Shown: positions 32,243-40,765 of the stretch, one piece after another
Position numbering within the stretch: position 1 is the first letter of the stretch
Layout of the letters: every line of letters starts with the position of its first letter
Translations under genes and position numbers: made by a program
The notes under the pieces: generated by a model
Seen by the model: the letters and a program-made list of their open reading frames with translations, nothing else
What the model was told of the DNA's origin: nothing
The model's database searches: none
Assembly: GCA_964452915.1 (NCBI GenBank)
Contig: CAYVNW010000026.1
Coordinates: 1-43,636, forward strand
Origin: Colivivens sp964452915
GTDB lineage: Bacteria; Bacteroidota; Bacteroidia; Bacteroidales; Bacteroidaceae
DNA: 43,636 nt
Direction: 5' to 3'

Positions 32243-34108
32243 TTAGAAATTCAAGTTAACTCCCCCCATCACTGTTGCCCGAGGCATAGGGAATCCTGCA
32301 ATTGTCTCGTACTTTTGTGCCAACAGGTTTTCGCCCTTTGCAAAGATATGCATACTTTTGCCTATGCGATATTTGGTTGTCAGATTGAACAGCCAGAACT
32401 CTTCTTTGTTTTCATTAGATCCGGTCACTGTGTACAAACCTGCGATGTATTGTATGCCTGCGTTTGCTGAGAATCGGCCTGCATTGTAATTTGCGCCGGC
32501 AAATAATTTGTGTGTAGGTGCTGATTCTTGTGGTTTGCTCATGTGGAGATAGCTATAGTTGGTGTTTACGTGCCAGTGTTGATTGATTGCATAGTTTGCA
32601 TCTGCCTCCACACCGCTATGCTCTGTCTTTCCCGTATTTACATTGAGTGGACGCCCATCGACCATTGTGGTCGTAATCAGATTATCAGCGTTGAGATAAA
32701 ACAGATTGATACCATAGTTCAACTTCCCTTCCATAAGACTTTGGCGGAATGAGATTTCATAGTTCATTATCCGTTCCGGCTCAAGGTCTCTGTTGGCTGG
32801 TCTGAACATATATAGTTCCCGTATGGTTGCGTTGCGGAATCCTTTGCTTACCATTGCTTTGATTTGTTCGTTTCCTGGTAGGCGGAATGTCAAGCCTCCT
32901 TGTGGAACCCATTCATTTCCCGACACGGAATGGTGGTCGAGTCGTATGCCTGCGTCGGCTGACATCCATGATGTGATGTCCTGATGTATATCCAAATATC
33001 CTGCTATATCGTTCACACTCTTATCTGCAATCTCGGTAACCGATCTGTCTGTCATGCTTCTGTTCCATGCATGACCTCCATAATGCTGGAAGTCCACTCC
33101 GAGGGTGGTGCGGTTGCCGGTGAAAAGTTTTGCACTTTGGTAAAGTGAAAATCCGCCCATTCGGTCGTTATGCATGTAGTAGGATGTTTGTGGTGTCGCT
33201 CCAGGATGATAGCCGTCGTTGATGTGATGGTGCCCCCAATTATAGTAAGCGCGGAACGCTCCGTTGGTGTTCTCGTATTCGTCGGTCACCGATATTGTTG
33301 CTGCTCCTCGGGTTATCATCATATCGTTGTCTATGTATGGGTTTGACACTGTTCCTGGATTTGATGATTCAAAATATGTCATGTTGATATCTCCGTTCAG
33401 GTTCCAGTTTTGTGTAAGGTCGTACCCTAATTTTACGAATCCACTGACTTGCTCAAACTCTGAATTCTTTCGGTGTCCGTCGGTCCGTCCATAGTCGGCA
33501 CCCACAATACTCGAGAATTTACCGGTCCGTATTCTGTTTGTTGCTGATGCCTGTAAGGTTCCGTAGCTGCCGCCTTGCAGAGTTATGTCTGTATTAATTC
33601 CGTCTTCCTGCATTTGTCGTGTAACAATGTTAACGACTCCACCCATGGCGTTGCTTCCGTAGATCATGGAAGCAGGTCCACGAAGCACTTCAACTTTTTC
33701 TGCCAGCATCGTTTGGTAACTGTCTGCTATAGGATGCCCGTAGAGTCCTGCGTATTGTGGCAGTCCGTCGATAAGTACAAGCATGTTCGCCATACTGCCG
33801 ATACCTCTTATTTTAATTCCACCGGCGGCTCCTGTGCTGACTCCGTAGCCGAATATGCCACGTGTAGTACTGAAAAGTCCTGGTACTTGTTGTGTCAGTG
33901 TTGGCAAAATGTTTGTCTGATAGTTTTCGTTTAATGTCTGATGATTGATGATGGAGACAGTCATTGGTGTGTGGCGTATGTCTGTAGAGTATCTACTGCC
34001 TGTAACGACCACCTCGTCAAGTATTGTACTGTCAGGGATTTCAATCGCATGTGTTTCGTAGGCGATTACTTGCGCCAACAGCGATAAAGTTAGAATTGTT
34101 TTCTTCAT
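32243..34108 (-). CDS. TonB-dependent outer-membrane receptor
   Basis: A 621-residue outer-membrane receptor with a signal peptide (ending ETHA, ~21 residues). The plug domain follows directly (DEVVVTGSRYSTDIRHTPM near residue 32, then IKIRGIGSMANMLVLIDGLP and VEVLRGPASMIYGSNAMGGVVNIVTR near 140-160), and the rest is a 22-strand barrel ending in Phe (VMGGVNLNF). It lacks the N-terminal carboxypeptidase-like domain of SusC proteins, and its size resembles Cir/BtuB-type receptors for siderophores, haem, metals or cobalamin. No SusD partner is present. The substrate is unknown. It lies 41 bp downstream of the ABC transporter ATPase gene on the same strand. Confidence 0.93.
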   Translation of the reverse strand: MKKTILTLSLLAQVIAYETHAIEIPDSTILDEVVVTGSRYSTDIRHTPMTVSIINHQTLNENYQTNILPTLTQQVPGLFSTTRGIFGYGVSTGAAGGIKIRGIGSMANMLVLIDGLPQYAGLYGHPIADSYQTMLAEKVEVLRGPASMIYGSNAMGGVVNIVTRQMQEDGINTDITLQGGSYGTLQASATNRIRTGKFSSIVGADYGRTDGHRKNSEFEQVSGFVKLGYDLTQNWNLNGDINMTYFESSNPGTVSNPYIDNDMMITRGAATISVTDEYENTNGAFRAYYNWGHHHINDGYHPGATPQTSYYMHNDRMGGFSLYQSAKLFTGNRTTLGVDFQHYGGHAWNRSMTDRSVTEIADKSVNDIAGYLDIHQDITSWMSADAGIRLDHHSVSGNEWVPQGGLTFRLPGNEQIKAMVSKGFRNATIRELYMFRPANRDLEPERIMNYEISFRQSLMEGKLNYGINLFYLNADNLITTTMVDGRPLNVNTGKTEHSGVEADANYAINQHWHVNTNYSYLHMSKPQESAPTHKLFAGANYNAGRFSANAGIQYIAGLYTVTGSNENKEEFWLFNLTTKYRIGKSMHIFAKGENLLAQKYETIAGFPMPRATVMGGVNLNF

Positions 34109-34149
34109 AGTTCGTTTTAATTTAGTTGTTTTTATGTGTTATGTTAGTG

Positions 34150-34896
34150 TTAGTTGTTGCATATCGTGTGTCCGAGGAAGTCTTTCAATTTGTCTGTTTT
34201 TGGACTTGTGAATATTTCATTCGGCCTGCCTTCCTCATATATTATCCCGTCAGAGAAGAACAGAACCTTGTCGGCGACTTCACGTGCGAATGCCATCTCG
34301 TGTGTAACTACAATCATTGTCATTCCCTCTTGTGCCACCTCCTTCATAAGTGAAAGGACTTCACCCACCATCTTTGGATCAAGAGCCGACGTAGGCTCAT
34401 CGAACAGCATCACTTTAGGGTTCATTGCCAATGAACGCACTATTGCTACGCGTTGCTTTTGTCCGCCCGATAGTGAGTTCGGGTAGCTGTCGGCCTTTTC
34501 TTCCAGTCCGATTCTTCGCAGGAGTGTGATTGCCTTTGATTCTGCCTCTTGCTTGTTCATTATCTTTAGTGTAATAGGGGCAAGCATGATATTCCGTTTG
34601 ATTGTCATGTTGGTAAAGAGGTTGAACTGTTGAAACACCATGCCAATGCGCTGACGAATATGATTTATGTCAGTAGTAGTATTCATGATGTCGTGCCCGT
34701 CGAAATATATATGTCCACTTGTCGGACGCTCCATGAGATTCAGACTGCGGAGGAAGGTCGACTTTCCGCATCCTGACGGACCGATAATCGCTACTACCTC
34801 GCCTCTGCGTACCATGGTCGATATGCCTTGAAGTACTTCATGACCGTCATACGATTTATGCAGGTCTTCTACCTTTATAATTATATCACCTTTCAC
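34150..34896 (-). CDS. Polar amino-acid ABC transporter ATP-binding subunit
   Basis: A 248-residue GlnQ/HisP-type ATPase that powers the importer encoded just upstream. Walker A is GPSGCGKST (~residues 38-46), the Q-loop MVFQQFNLF is near 86, the signature LSGGQKQR near 142, Walker B VMLFDEPTSALDP near 163 and the switch His in VVTHEM near 200. It overlaps the permease gene by 11 bp, showing a coupled two-gene unit, and it is cytoplasmic. The neighbouring fusion provides permease and binding domain, so these two genes make a complete importer. Confidence 0.95.
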   Translation of the reverse strand: MKGDIIIKVEDLHKSYDGHEVLQGISTMVRRGEVVAIIGPSGCGKSTFLRSLNLMERPTSGHIYFDGHDIMNTTTDINHIRQRIGMVFQQFNLFTNMTIKRNIMLAPITLKIMNKQEAESKAITLLRRIGLEEKADSYPNSLSGGQKQRVAIVRSLAMNPKVMLFDEPTSALDPKMVGEVLSLMKEVAQEGMTMIVVTHEMAFAREVADKVLFFSDGIIYEEGRPNEIFTSPKTDKLKDFLGHTICNN

Positions 34897-36427
34897 TTTC
34901 TCTCAGTTTCTTTTCCAGTTTGTTTACTCCGTATGTAAGCGACATGACAATGCACAGATATATTGCAGCTACGATTCCGAGTGGCAACATGGCATCGTAT
35001 GTGATGCTCCGTATGATGTCACTGCCCTTTGTCAGATCTACTAATCCGATATATCCGCTTATGGAAGTTTCTTTTAATAGTGTGATGAGCTCATTGCCAA
35101 TTGCCGGCAGTACATTCTTGAATGCCTGGGGCAATACAATCAATCGCATGGTTTGGCTGTAATTCATACCAAGGCTCCTGCCAGCCTCCATTTGTCCGGT
35201 ATCGACCGACATGATTCCCGAACGGATTACTTCGGCTATGTATGCAGCAGAGTTGAGTCCGAAGGCGATTATGGCAACCAAGATCTTATTGACATCTACA
35301 GATGCGAACACTACATAATATATAATGAGCAATTGTACCATGGTTGGTGTCCCACGTACTACCGTCAGGTATATTTTGCAAATAGTATTCATTACCTTGT
35401 GGTTGCCGTTGCGCTCGTGTGTAGATCTGACTATTGCTATACCCGTACCGAGTATGAGCGATAAAATAATTGCGAAGAATGTAATAATGAGGGTGTTGGC
35501 TAACCCTGTAAATATGTAATTGTACCGATGATCGATGAGGAAGCACCATTTAAAACGGTCTGTCAGATTCATGCTGCTGTCGTTTATATTATCGCCCGTA
35601 TTGACAACCACTACTTGGCGCACGTCGGTATACTCATCGCTGAACAACACGCTTTTCTTTCGCTCTTCTGTGACTGTGATCCCTGCTATGCCGGCATCGA
35701 CCTTTCCTGTTTGCACAGAAGTGATGATAGCGTCAAATTCCATTTCCACCACTTCAAGTTCTTTACCAAGAATGTCACAGATTGCTTGTGCTATATCAAT
35801 ATCAATGCCGACCACTCTACCTGCATCGTAGTATTCGAATGGTTTGAATGTCGCATTGGTGCCAAACTTTAGTTTCCCATCGCGTTTTATGTTTGTCTTC
35901 TTCTTGTATACTTGAGTCTTGTGCTGCTTTATGAATCCGTTTGTTATGGAATCAATCATTCCTTCGTCTTTCAACTTTATGATTGCTTTGTTAATGCTAT
36001 CCAGCAACCTTTTGTTACCTTTTGATATACATATTGCAAGACCGCTCTTGCCAAAACTTTCCGGCAAAATTTTTAATGAAGGATTCTTCTCTACGAATGT
36101 AACCGCTGGTTCTTCATCGGTAATTATGCAGTCAACTTTTCCTTGTAGAAGTGCTTGTATCGCATCGGCTGATTTAGTAAAACGCTCCACTTGAGTGTCT
36201 CCTCCATCAGCGGTTTCCATGTTGCTGACTAATACGTCGCTTGTCGTGCCGAGTTGTACACCAATCTTTTTACCTTTTATATCCTTGGCACTATGTATCT
36301 GTTTGCCGTTATCCCGTGTGATGTCTGCATGACACCCTGAATTGCATCCACATAGCAAGATAGCGATCAGAACTGCTGCTATCTGTTGGAATTTATATCG
36401 TTTGCATGTCTGTATGTGTCGTGTCAT
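34886..36427 (-). CDS. Amino-acid ABC importer: permuted substrate-binding domain fused to permease
   Basis: A 513-residue fusion with a lipoprotein-like or anchor N-terminus (VLIAILLCGC). Residues ~47-170 match lobe 2 plus the C-terminal helix of a family 3 solute-binding protein (DIKGKKIGVQLGTTSD, GKVDCIITDEE, then NKAIIKLKDEGMIDSI). Residues ~183-280 match lobe 1 (KLKFGTNATFKPFEYYD, VVGIDIDIAQAICDIL, TSVQTGKVDAGIAGITVTEERK). So the usual lobe order is reversed. Residues ~300-505 are the permease with the EAA loop MEAGRSLGMNYSQTMRLIVLPQAF. D104 and R256, at the positions that normally hold the ligand's amino and carboxylate groups, are both present. The frame could extend upstream to 36571, but ATG 36427 gives the signal and avoids overlap with the epimerase gene. 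Substrate: probably a polar amino acid. Confidence 0.86.
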   Translation of the reverse strand: MTRHIQTCKRYKFQQIAAVLIAILLCGCNSGCHADITRDNGKQIHSAKDIKGKKIGVQLGTTSDVLVSNMETADGGDTQVERFTKSADAIQALLQGKVDCIITDEEPAVTFVEKNPSLKILPESFGKSGLAICISKGNKRLLDSINKAIIKLKDEGMIDSITNGFIKQHKTQVYKKKTNIKRDGKLKFGTNATFKPFEYYDAGRVVGIDIDIAQAICDILGKELEVVEMEFDAIITSVQTGKVDAGIAGITVTEERKKSVLFSDEYTDVRQVVVVNTGDNINDSSMNLTDRFKWCFLIDHRYNYIFTGLANTLIITFFAIILSLILGTGIAIVRSTHERNGNHKVMNTICKIYLTVVRGTPTMVQLLIIYYVVFASVDVNKILVAIIAFGLNSAAYIAEVIRSGIMSVDTGQMEAGRSLGMNYSQTMRLIVLPQAFKNVLPAIGNELITLLKETSISGYIGLVDLTKGSDIIRSITYDAMLPLGIVAAIYLCIVMSLTYGVNKLEKKLRESER

Positions 36428-36456
36428 GTTATGTTTTGAGTTTGCTGTAAGAGATA

Positions 36457-37464
36457 TTAAGATTGCAACTGCCTGAACCATCCGTATAGTTTTGTAATGC
36501 CATCGTGGATTGGCGTTGATGGTCTGTAGCCAAAGTCGTGTTGAAGCAACGTTGTGTCGGCATACGTGCATACGACGTCACCTGGCTGCATGTCCATCAT
36601 CTTCATTTTTGCTTGCTTACCTGTCACTTCCTCAATCGTGTGTATGAAGTCAAGCAGTCTCACAGGTTCTGAATTACCAATATTGTATATGCTGTAAGGG
36701 ATTTCGTGGTTGTTGTCGGAGTGTAACACCAGTCTGACACCTTCTGCTATGTCGTCAATGTATGTGAAGTCACGCAGCATATCCCCATGGTTATATACTT
36801 GTATCTCATCACCATTGATAATTGCTTTCATGAACTTGATTGGGGCCATGTCAGGCCGTCCCCATGGGCCGTAAACCGTGAAAAAACGGAGTCCGGTGGT
36901 TTGTATGCCATAGAGTTTGCTATATGCATGTGCCATTTCTTCGTTGCTCTTCTTTGTAGATGCATATAAACTTACAGGTGAATCGGTACGGTCGCTTTCT
37001 TTGAATGGAACACGTGTATTCATGCCGTATACACTACTCGAACTTGCGTATATAAGATGTGGAACATTATAATTACGGCAACCTTCGAGTATATTGAGGA
37101 AACCTACTATATTCGACTGAACGTATGAATATGGATTTTCAATAGAGTAGCGTACTCCTGCTTGTCCGGCAAGATTTAGCACGTGGGTGAAATGTTCTGC
37201 GGCAAACAGGCGGTCGATGTACTCACGGTCGGTCAGGTCCATTTTGATAAATCTGTATTGTGGCAGTGTATGGCTTTGCGTGGATGTATGTACTGCTATT
37301 TCGTTTTTGTCAATTCCGGTATCTTGCAGGCGGGCATACTTGAGATCCGTGCTGTAATAGTCGTTGATATTGTCGAGTCCGACAATTTCTGCTCCTTCTG
37401 CAGCAAGCACTTTTACCATTTTGTGTCCGATGAAGCCCGCGGCTCCGGTTATAAGTATTTTCAT
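36457..37464 (-). CDS. UDP-glucuronate 4-epimerase (NAD-dependent)
   Basis: A 335-residue short-chain dehydrogenase-type epimerase that interconverts UDP-glucuronate and UDP-galacturonate. Marks are the NAD-binding GAAGFIG (7-13), GLDNINDYYSTDLKYARL, characteristic of the LpsL/Cap1J class of UDP-GlcA epimerases (~33-50), the catalytic SSSVYG (~147) and YASTKKS (~167), and RFFTVYGPWGRPDMAP (~197). This class is distinct from GalE. It overlaps the LAB_N gene by 4 bp. Neighbours make and transfer a polyprenyl-linked sugar, so it probably supplies UDP-GalA for them. Confidence 0.9.
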   Translation of the reverse strand: MKILITGAAGFIGHKMVKVLAAEGAEIVGLDNINDYYSTDLKYARLQDTGIDKNEIAVHTSTQSHTLPQYRFIKMDLTDREYIDRLFAAEHFTHVLNLAGQAGVRYSIENPYSYVQSNIVGFLNILEGCRNYNVPHLIYASSSSVYGMNTRVPFKESDRTDSPVSLYASTKKSNEEMAHAYSKLYGIQTTGLRFFTVYGPWGRPDMAPIKFMKAIINGDEIQVYNHGDMLRDFTYIDDIAEGVRLVLHSDNNHEIPYSIYNIGNSEPVRLLDFIHTIEEVTGKQAKMKMMDMQPGDVVCTYADTTLLQHDFGYRPSTPIHDGITKLYGWFRQLQS

Positions 37465-38093
37465 GACTTTCTGTTCTTGCTATATAATATGATATTGCGT
37501 GTGTATGTGAAGAAACCCACTGACTGACCGATTATCAATACTGGATCCAGACGGAAGATACCATAGCTGACGATAATGGAACAACCGATCAAGCTGATGA
37601 TCCAAAACCACACAGGCAGTACTGATTCGTGTCTTCGATAGCTGTAGTACCATTGGTATATGAATCTTAGGGTGAATATTACTTGTCCTGCCGATCCCCA
37701 AATAAGGAGGATGGCTGGTATGGAATCATTATGGAAGAAATTGTTGACAAAGGCCGGTATGTCTTGAAGCATCATCCCGATGGCAAGGAAGGGTAGAGCA
37801 GCTATGATAATGCGTGCTATAAGCGGCACCCTGTGCCATACGCCTTTTATGTCAAGGTTCCATATGTATATGTAGTAAGAGATAATTTGCCCGAAGATAA
37901 TGGCAAAGTCATCCCGTAGCCAACCATATATGAAAAGTAATATGCTTCCTGCCAGACTGCAGATCCAGTATGCATTGGGCGATACAACTTTCCGTGCACG
38001 TTCTGAGAGTATCCACTGGATGAGCATACGTGCAGAGAAAAAGCCCTGGGCAAGAAAGCCTATCATGTATACATATATTGATGATACTTGCAT
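37461..38093 (-). CDS. Lipid-A-disaccharide synthase N-terminal-like membrane protein (LAB_N)
   Basis: A 210-residue inner-membrane protein made of two tandem LAB_N units of three helices each. The repeat signature appears twice: QWILSERARKVVSPNAYWICSLAGSILLFIYGWL (residues ~26-60) and YQWYYSYRRHESVLPVWFWIISLIGCSIIVSYGIF (~145-180). LAB_N proteins are found fused to or near ArnT-like transferases and lipid A genes; the biochemical role is not fixed, with a part in polyprenyl-sugar handling or flipping suggested by context. It overlaps the epimerase by 4 bp and follows the GT2 by 3 bp. Confidence 0.88.
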   Translation of the reverse strand: MQVSSIYVYMIGFLAQGFFSARMLIQWILSERARKVVSPNAYWICSLAGSILLFIYGWLRDDFAIIFGQIISYYIYIWNLDIKGVWHRVPLIARIIIAALPFLAIGMMLQDIPAFVNNFFHNDSIPAILLIWGSAGQVIFTLRFIYQWYYSYRRHESVLPVWFWIISLIGCSIIVSYGIFRLDPVLIIGQSVGFFTYTRNIILYSKNRKS

Positions 38094-38096
38094 CTG

Positions 38097-38855
38097 TTAT
38101 TTTTTACTGAAGTTATTATCTGAAATCTGATAGCGTATATAACGGTTGCGCATCCACCGGTATGCAAAGCAATCTATGAACGGACCCTTCAGACGGTTCC
38201 ATAAATGGTATTTCGATACTCCGGCAACTCGTGGATAGTGACGTACCGGAATCTCCTTGAACTTTCCGTCCTCAAGCTTCATTAGAGCAGGTAAAAAACG
38301 ATGCATGCCGTTGAAGAAGGGCAACTTCTTTGCGTATGATGTCCACATCACTTTTAGCGGGCAACCGGTGTCGGTTGCTGTGTCGCCAGTCATTTTGCGA
38401 CGAAATCCGTTGGCTATCTTAGATTGCAATTTTTTGAATCCTGAGTCTTTTCGGTTTGCCCGTATGCCTGATACGAGTTGGTAATCATTAATATATTGCA
38501 ATAGAAGGTTGAAATCGTTGGGGTTTGTTTGTAAGTCTGAATCGATATAGCCTGTATATTTGCTTTCAATGATGTCAATGCCTGCTTTCATTGCTGTACT
38601 CAGTCCATGGTTTTCGTCTGAACTTATGTAGAAGGAGTCCTTGTTGCGTGAACAAATAGTTTTGATCTTTTGCAGACTGCCGTCCTTCGAACCATCGTTG
38701 ACGTAAAGCACGCAGGCCTTTACTATTGATTTAGGCAAAAACTCTGCCATAGCTTTCTCTACATTATCGAGATTGTCTTCCTCGTTATATACAGGGACTA
38801 TTATCGACATGTCGTAGTCTGATGTATTATTCATCTTTATTTGTTTATTATTCAT
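38097..38855 (-). CDS. Polyprenyl-phosphate glycosyltransferase (DPM1/ArnC-like GT2)
   Basis: A 252-residue GT-A enzyme. Motifs: MSIIVPVYNEEDNL, VLYVNDGSKDGS, GLSTAMKAGID, YTGYIDSDLQTNP (DxD-like metal site near residue 107) and RKMTGDTATDTGCPLK, the last typical of dolichyl/undecaprenyl-phosphate sugar synthases. It lacks the C-terminal membrane helices seen in ArnC, so it resembles soluble DPM1-like forms. It would load a sugar from UDP-sugar onto undecaprenyl phosphate. The start could be 38855 or ATG 38834. It starts 2 bp after the ArnT-like gene, so translation is coupled. Confidence 0.85.
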   Translation of the reverse strand: MNNKQIKMNNTSDYDMSIIVPVYNEEDNLDNVEKAMAEFLPKSIVKACVLYVNDGSKDGSLQKIKTICSRNKDSFYISSDENHGLSTAMKAGIDIIESKYTGYIDSDLQTNPNDFNLLLQYINDYQLVSGIRANRKDSGFKKLQSKIANGFRRKMTGDTATDTGCPLKVMWTSYAKKLPFFNGMHRFLPALMKLEDGKFKEIPVRHYPRVAGVSKYHLWNRLKGPFIDCFAYRWMRNRYIRYQISDNNFSKK

Positions 38856-38857
38856 TC

Positions 38858-40513
38858 TTAGTGCGCTACCGCCTTTCGTCTCAGCAGTGTAGCGTGTCTG
38901 ACCAAGTCTGTTGTATAGTGACTTTTGCCTTTCGGCAATTTATTGTTATCGAATATGCCGATTGCTACCGTATCGACCTCTGCCATTGCAACTTTCGACA
39001 ATGTGTTTCTTGCCCAGTCTTTCGAGATCATGACACATGGCAGTGATGCTTTTACTTTATCTGGGTCGGTGAAGTCGAGCGGCAGTATTTTCCTGTGAGC
39101 CTCGTACACAAATTCTATTCGTAAAGGCTCGCCTTCGTTGTAATAGAACGGCATTCTGTTGATGCGTCTGTCTGTCCGTACTGCAGCGATACTGTTTGCT
39201 TCAGAATTGACAAATGTGTTACCTACGACTTTCAAGAGGAAAAGCTCTACGAGTGCAAAGAGTACAGCTATACCTGTAGTGAAACTCATTGGCCTGTACT
39301 TGAATGTGCTCAATGCAAGCCACACAGCTATAACTACTAAGCAGACCGAAATAATGTATTCTGTATTTATGCTGATTATGCCCGCCTTCACTCCGTATGT
39401 GTAAGCTAATACTGGAACTGCAAGCACAATTAGCGTCATGATTATACCATTACCCAAATAAAGCCACTTGCTTACTTTGTCCATCTGTTTGCCTTGCTTG
39501 AAATGTATTATCAGGCAACCGACTACTATGGAGCAAGGTGCTAAAAGCGGTAAAAGGTAGCGCGTTTTCTTTTCTGGCATGAGCGAGAGCAATACTAATG
39601 AAGATAATGCCCAGGTAATAGAAAGTAAATAATCACGCTTAACTGTAATATGCCGTTTCCAATAGGGTACGAACAAGGATGCAAGCATAAACAACGCCCA
39701 TGCTCCCATCTCAAGAAAAAAACGCCAATAGTAATACCATGGCCTGACGTTGTGGTTACTCCATGCACTTGTTTCTTTATGAATCACTGCCGATACTTTG
39801 TCTGGTTCGGCAATCAACAAGTATATGTACCACCAACAGCTAATTATAAGCACCACAACAGCCATTAAAACGAGAGCTCTCCATTTGCCCTTCATCGAAG
39901 GACGTGGCAAGGCTATCATGGTTATCACGTAAGGTAAGAGTAGGGCATAGAACGACACTGGTCCCTTACTTAGAAAAGACAGTCCCATAAAGATACCTGA
40001 CAGTATAAAGCGCTGCTGGTAATGATGTTCTTCATACAGTGCGCGTGTAAGATAATATATTGCAGCCATCATGAATGCATGACAATAAATGTCCCATGTG
40101 GCAGAACGTCCCATCAATACCAAGTTGTAGCAAGTAAGGAACACTATTGTTGTTGCTACGGCAAGATCTTCCCGCCGTGACATGTATCGCACGAAGAGAA
40201 ATAAGTATACAGTCCACAGACTCCCCATGATTCCGGCCGCTGTACGCTGCGCTCCGAGATTGTCGGGAAACCACATCTCTATCATCCCTGCGATCCATGT
40301 TGGCAATGGAGGCTTCTCCAACCGTAACTCCCCATTCATAGTTGGCACGAGCCAGTTGCCTTCTTCCACCATTTCGCGCGCTGTGACAATGTTGCGTGAT
40401 TCCATGATGTCGGTTGGCAGTGCATCTCTGCTGACGAAGAAGGTAATCAAGCAAAAGATAGCCAACAGAACAAGATATCTTCGCTTTATTGTTTTTATAT
40501 TCATCTGTGTCAT
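38858..40513 (-). CDS. ArnT/RgtA-like polyprenyl-phosphate-sugar glycosyltransferase (GT83)
   Basis: A 551-residue inner-membrane GT-C enzyme. About 12 membrane helices follow an N-terminal segment with the first-loop acidic motif (LPTDIMESRNIVTAREM) and RLEKPPLPTW, the family signature (compare EKPP in ArnT). A C-terminal periplasmic domain covers the last ~110 residues. Such enzymes take a sugar from undecaprenyl phosphate and attach it to lipid A, core or O-antigen. The ATG at 40513 fits the membrane topology; a longer frame from 40651 would start upstream of the -7 element. First gene of a four-gene unit with the GT2, LAB_N and epimerase genes. Confidence 0.9.
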   Translation of the reverse strand: MTQMNIKTIKRRYLVLLAIFCLITFFVSRDALPTDIMESRNIVTAREMVEEGNWLVPTMNGELRLEKPPLPTWIAGMIEMWFPDNLGAQRTAAGIMGSLWTVYLFLFVRYMSRREDLAVATTIVFLTCYNLVLMGRSATWDIYCHAFMMAAIYYLTRALYEEHHYQQRFILSGIFMGLSFLSKGPVSFYALLLPYVITMIALPRPSMKGKWRALVLMAVVVLIISCWWYIYLLIAEPDKVSAVIHKETSAWSNHNVRPWYYYWRFFLEMGAWALFMLASLFVPYWKRHITVKRDYLLSITWALSSLVLLSLMPEKKTRYLLPLLAPCSIVVGCLIIHFKQGKQMDKVSKWLYLGNGIIMTLIVLAVPVLAYTYGVKAGIISINTEYIISVCLVVIAVWLALSTFKYRPMSFTTGIAVLFALVELFLLKVVGNTFVNSEANSIAAVRTDRRINRMPFYYNEGEPLRIEFVYEAHRKILPLDFTDPDKVKASLPCVMISKDWARNTLSKVAMAEVDTVAIGIFDNNKLPKGKSHYTTDLVRHATLLRRKAVAH

Positions 40514-40565
40514 GCTATGGTTTGAATGTCGTACGTGAGGTTCAAAATGATTCCAATTTATTTTA

Positions 40566-40573
40566 CAAAGATA
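40566..40573 (-). promoter_or_regulatory. -7 element TATCTTTG of the ArnT-like operon
   Basis: Minus-strand TATCTTTG 52 bp upstream of the ATG at 40513; no clear -33. I see no other promoter-like match in the short gaps between genes from here to 30967, so the whole nine-gene run may be one transcript or have hidden internal promoters. Confidence 0.45.
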
Positions 40574-40671
40574 AGACCTTTTTGTGAGATAGCCCCTCCT
40601 TTTGCCGTTTTTCTTTTGTTTATTGTGGTAATGTAGGGTCGTTGTATGCAATAAATCTTCAAAATATTATG

Positions 40672-40699
40672 TTGACAAACAAATTAATTGTTATCTTTG
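40672..40699 (+). promoter_or_regulatory. Promoter of ribE
   Basis: TTG at 40672-40674 and TATCTTTG at 40692-40699 are 20 bases apart, an almost ideal match. It is followed by a TTGGAT/ATCCAA hairpin at 40707-40721, just at the expected transcript start. Confidence 0.7.
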
Positions 40700-40706
40700 C
40701 ATCTGA

Positions 40707-40721
40707 TTGGATATAATCCAA
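40707..40721 (+). promoter_or_regulatory. Small 5'-end hairpin before ribE
   Basis: TTGGAT and ATCCAA pair across ATA at the very start of the ribE transcript. It could stabilise the RNA or bind a regulator. The whole leader is about 60 nt, too short for an FMN riboswitch. Confidence 0.3.
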
Positions 40722-40765
40722 CCGATGATAAAAATTAATGAACTAATAATATTAATAAGATATTT

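Noticed and set aside
40700..40765. FMN riboswitch before ribE
   Set aside because: The leader is only ~60 nt and lacks the multi-helix conserved core.
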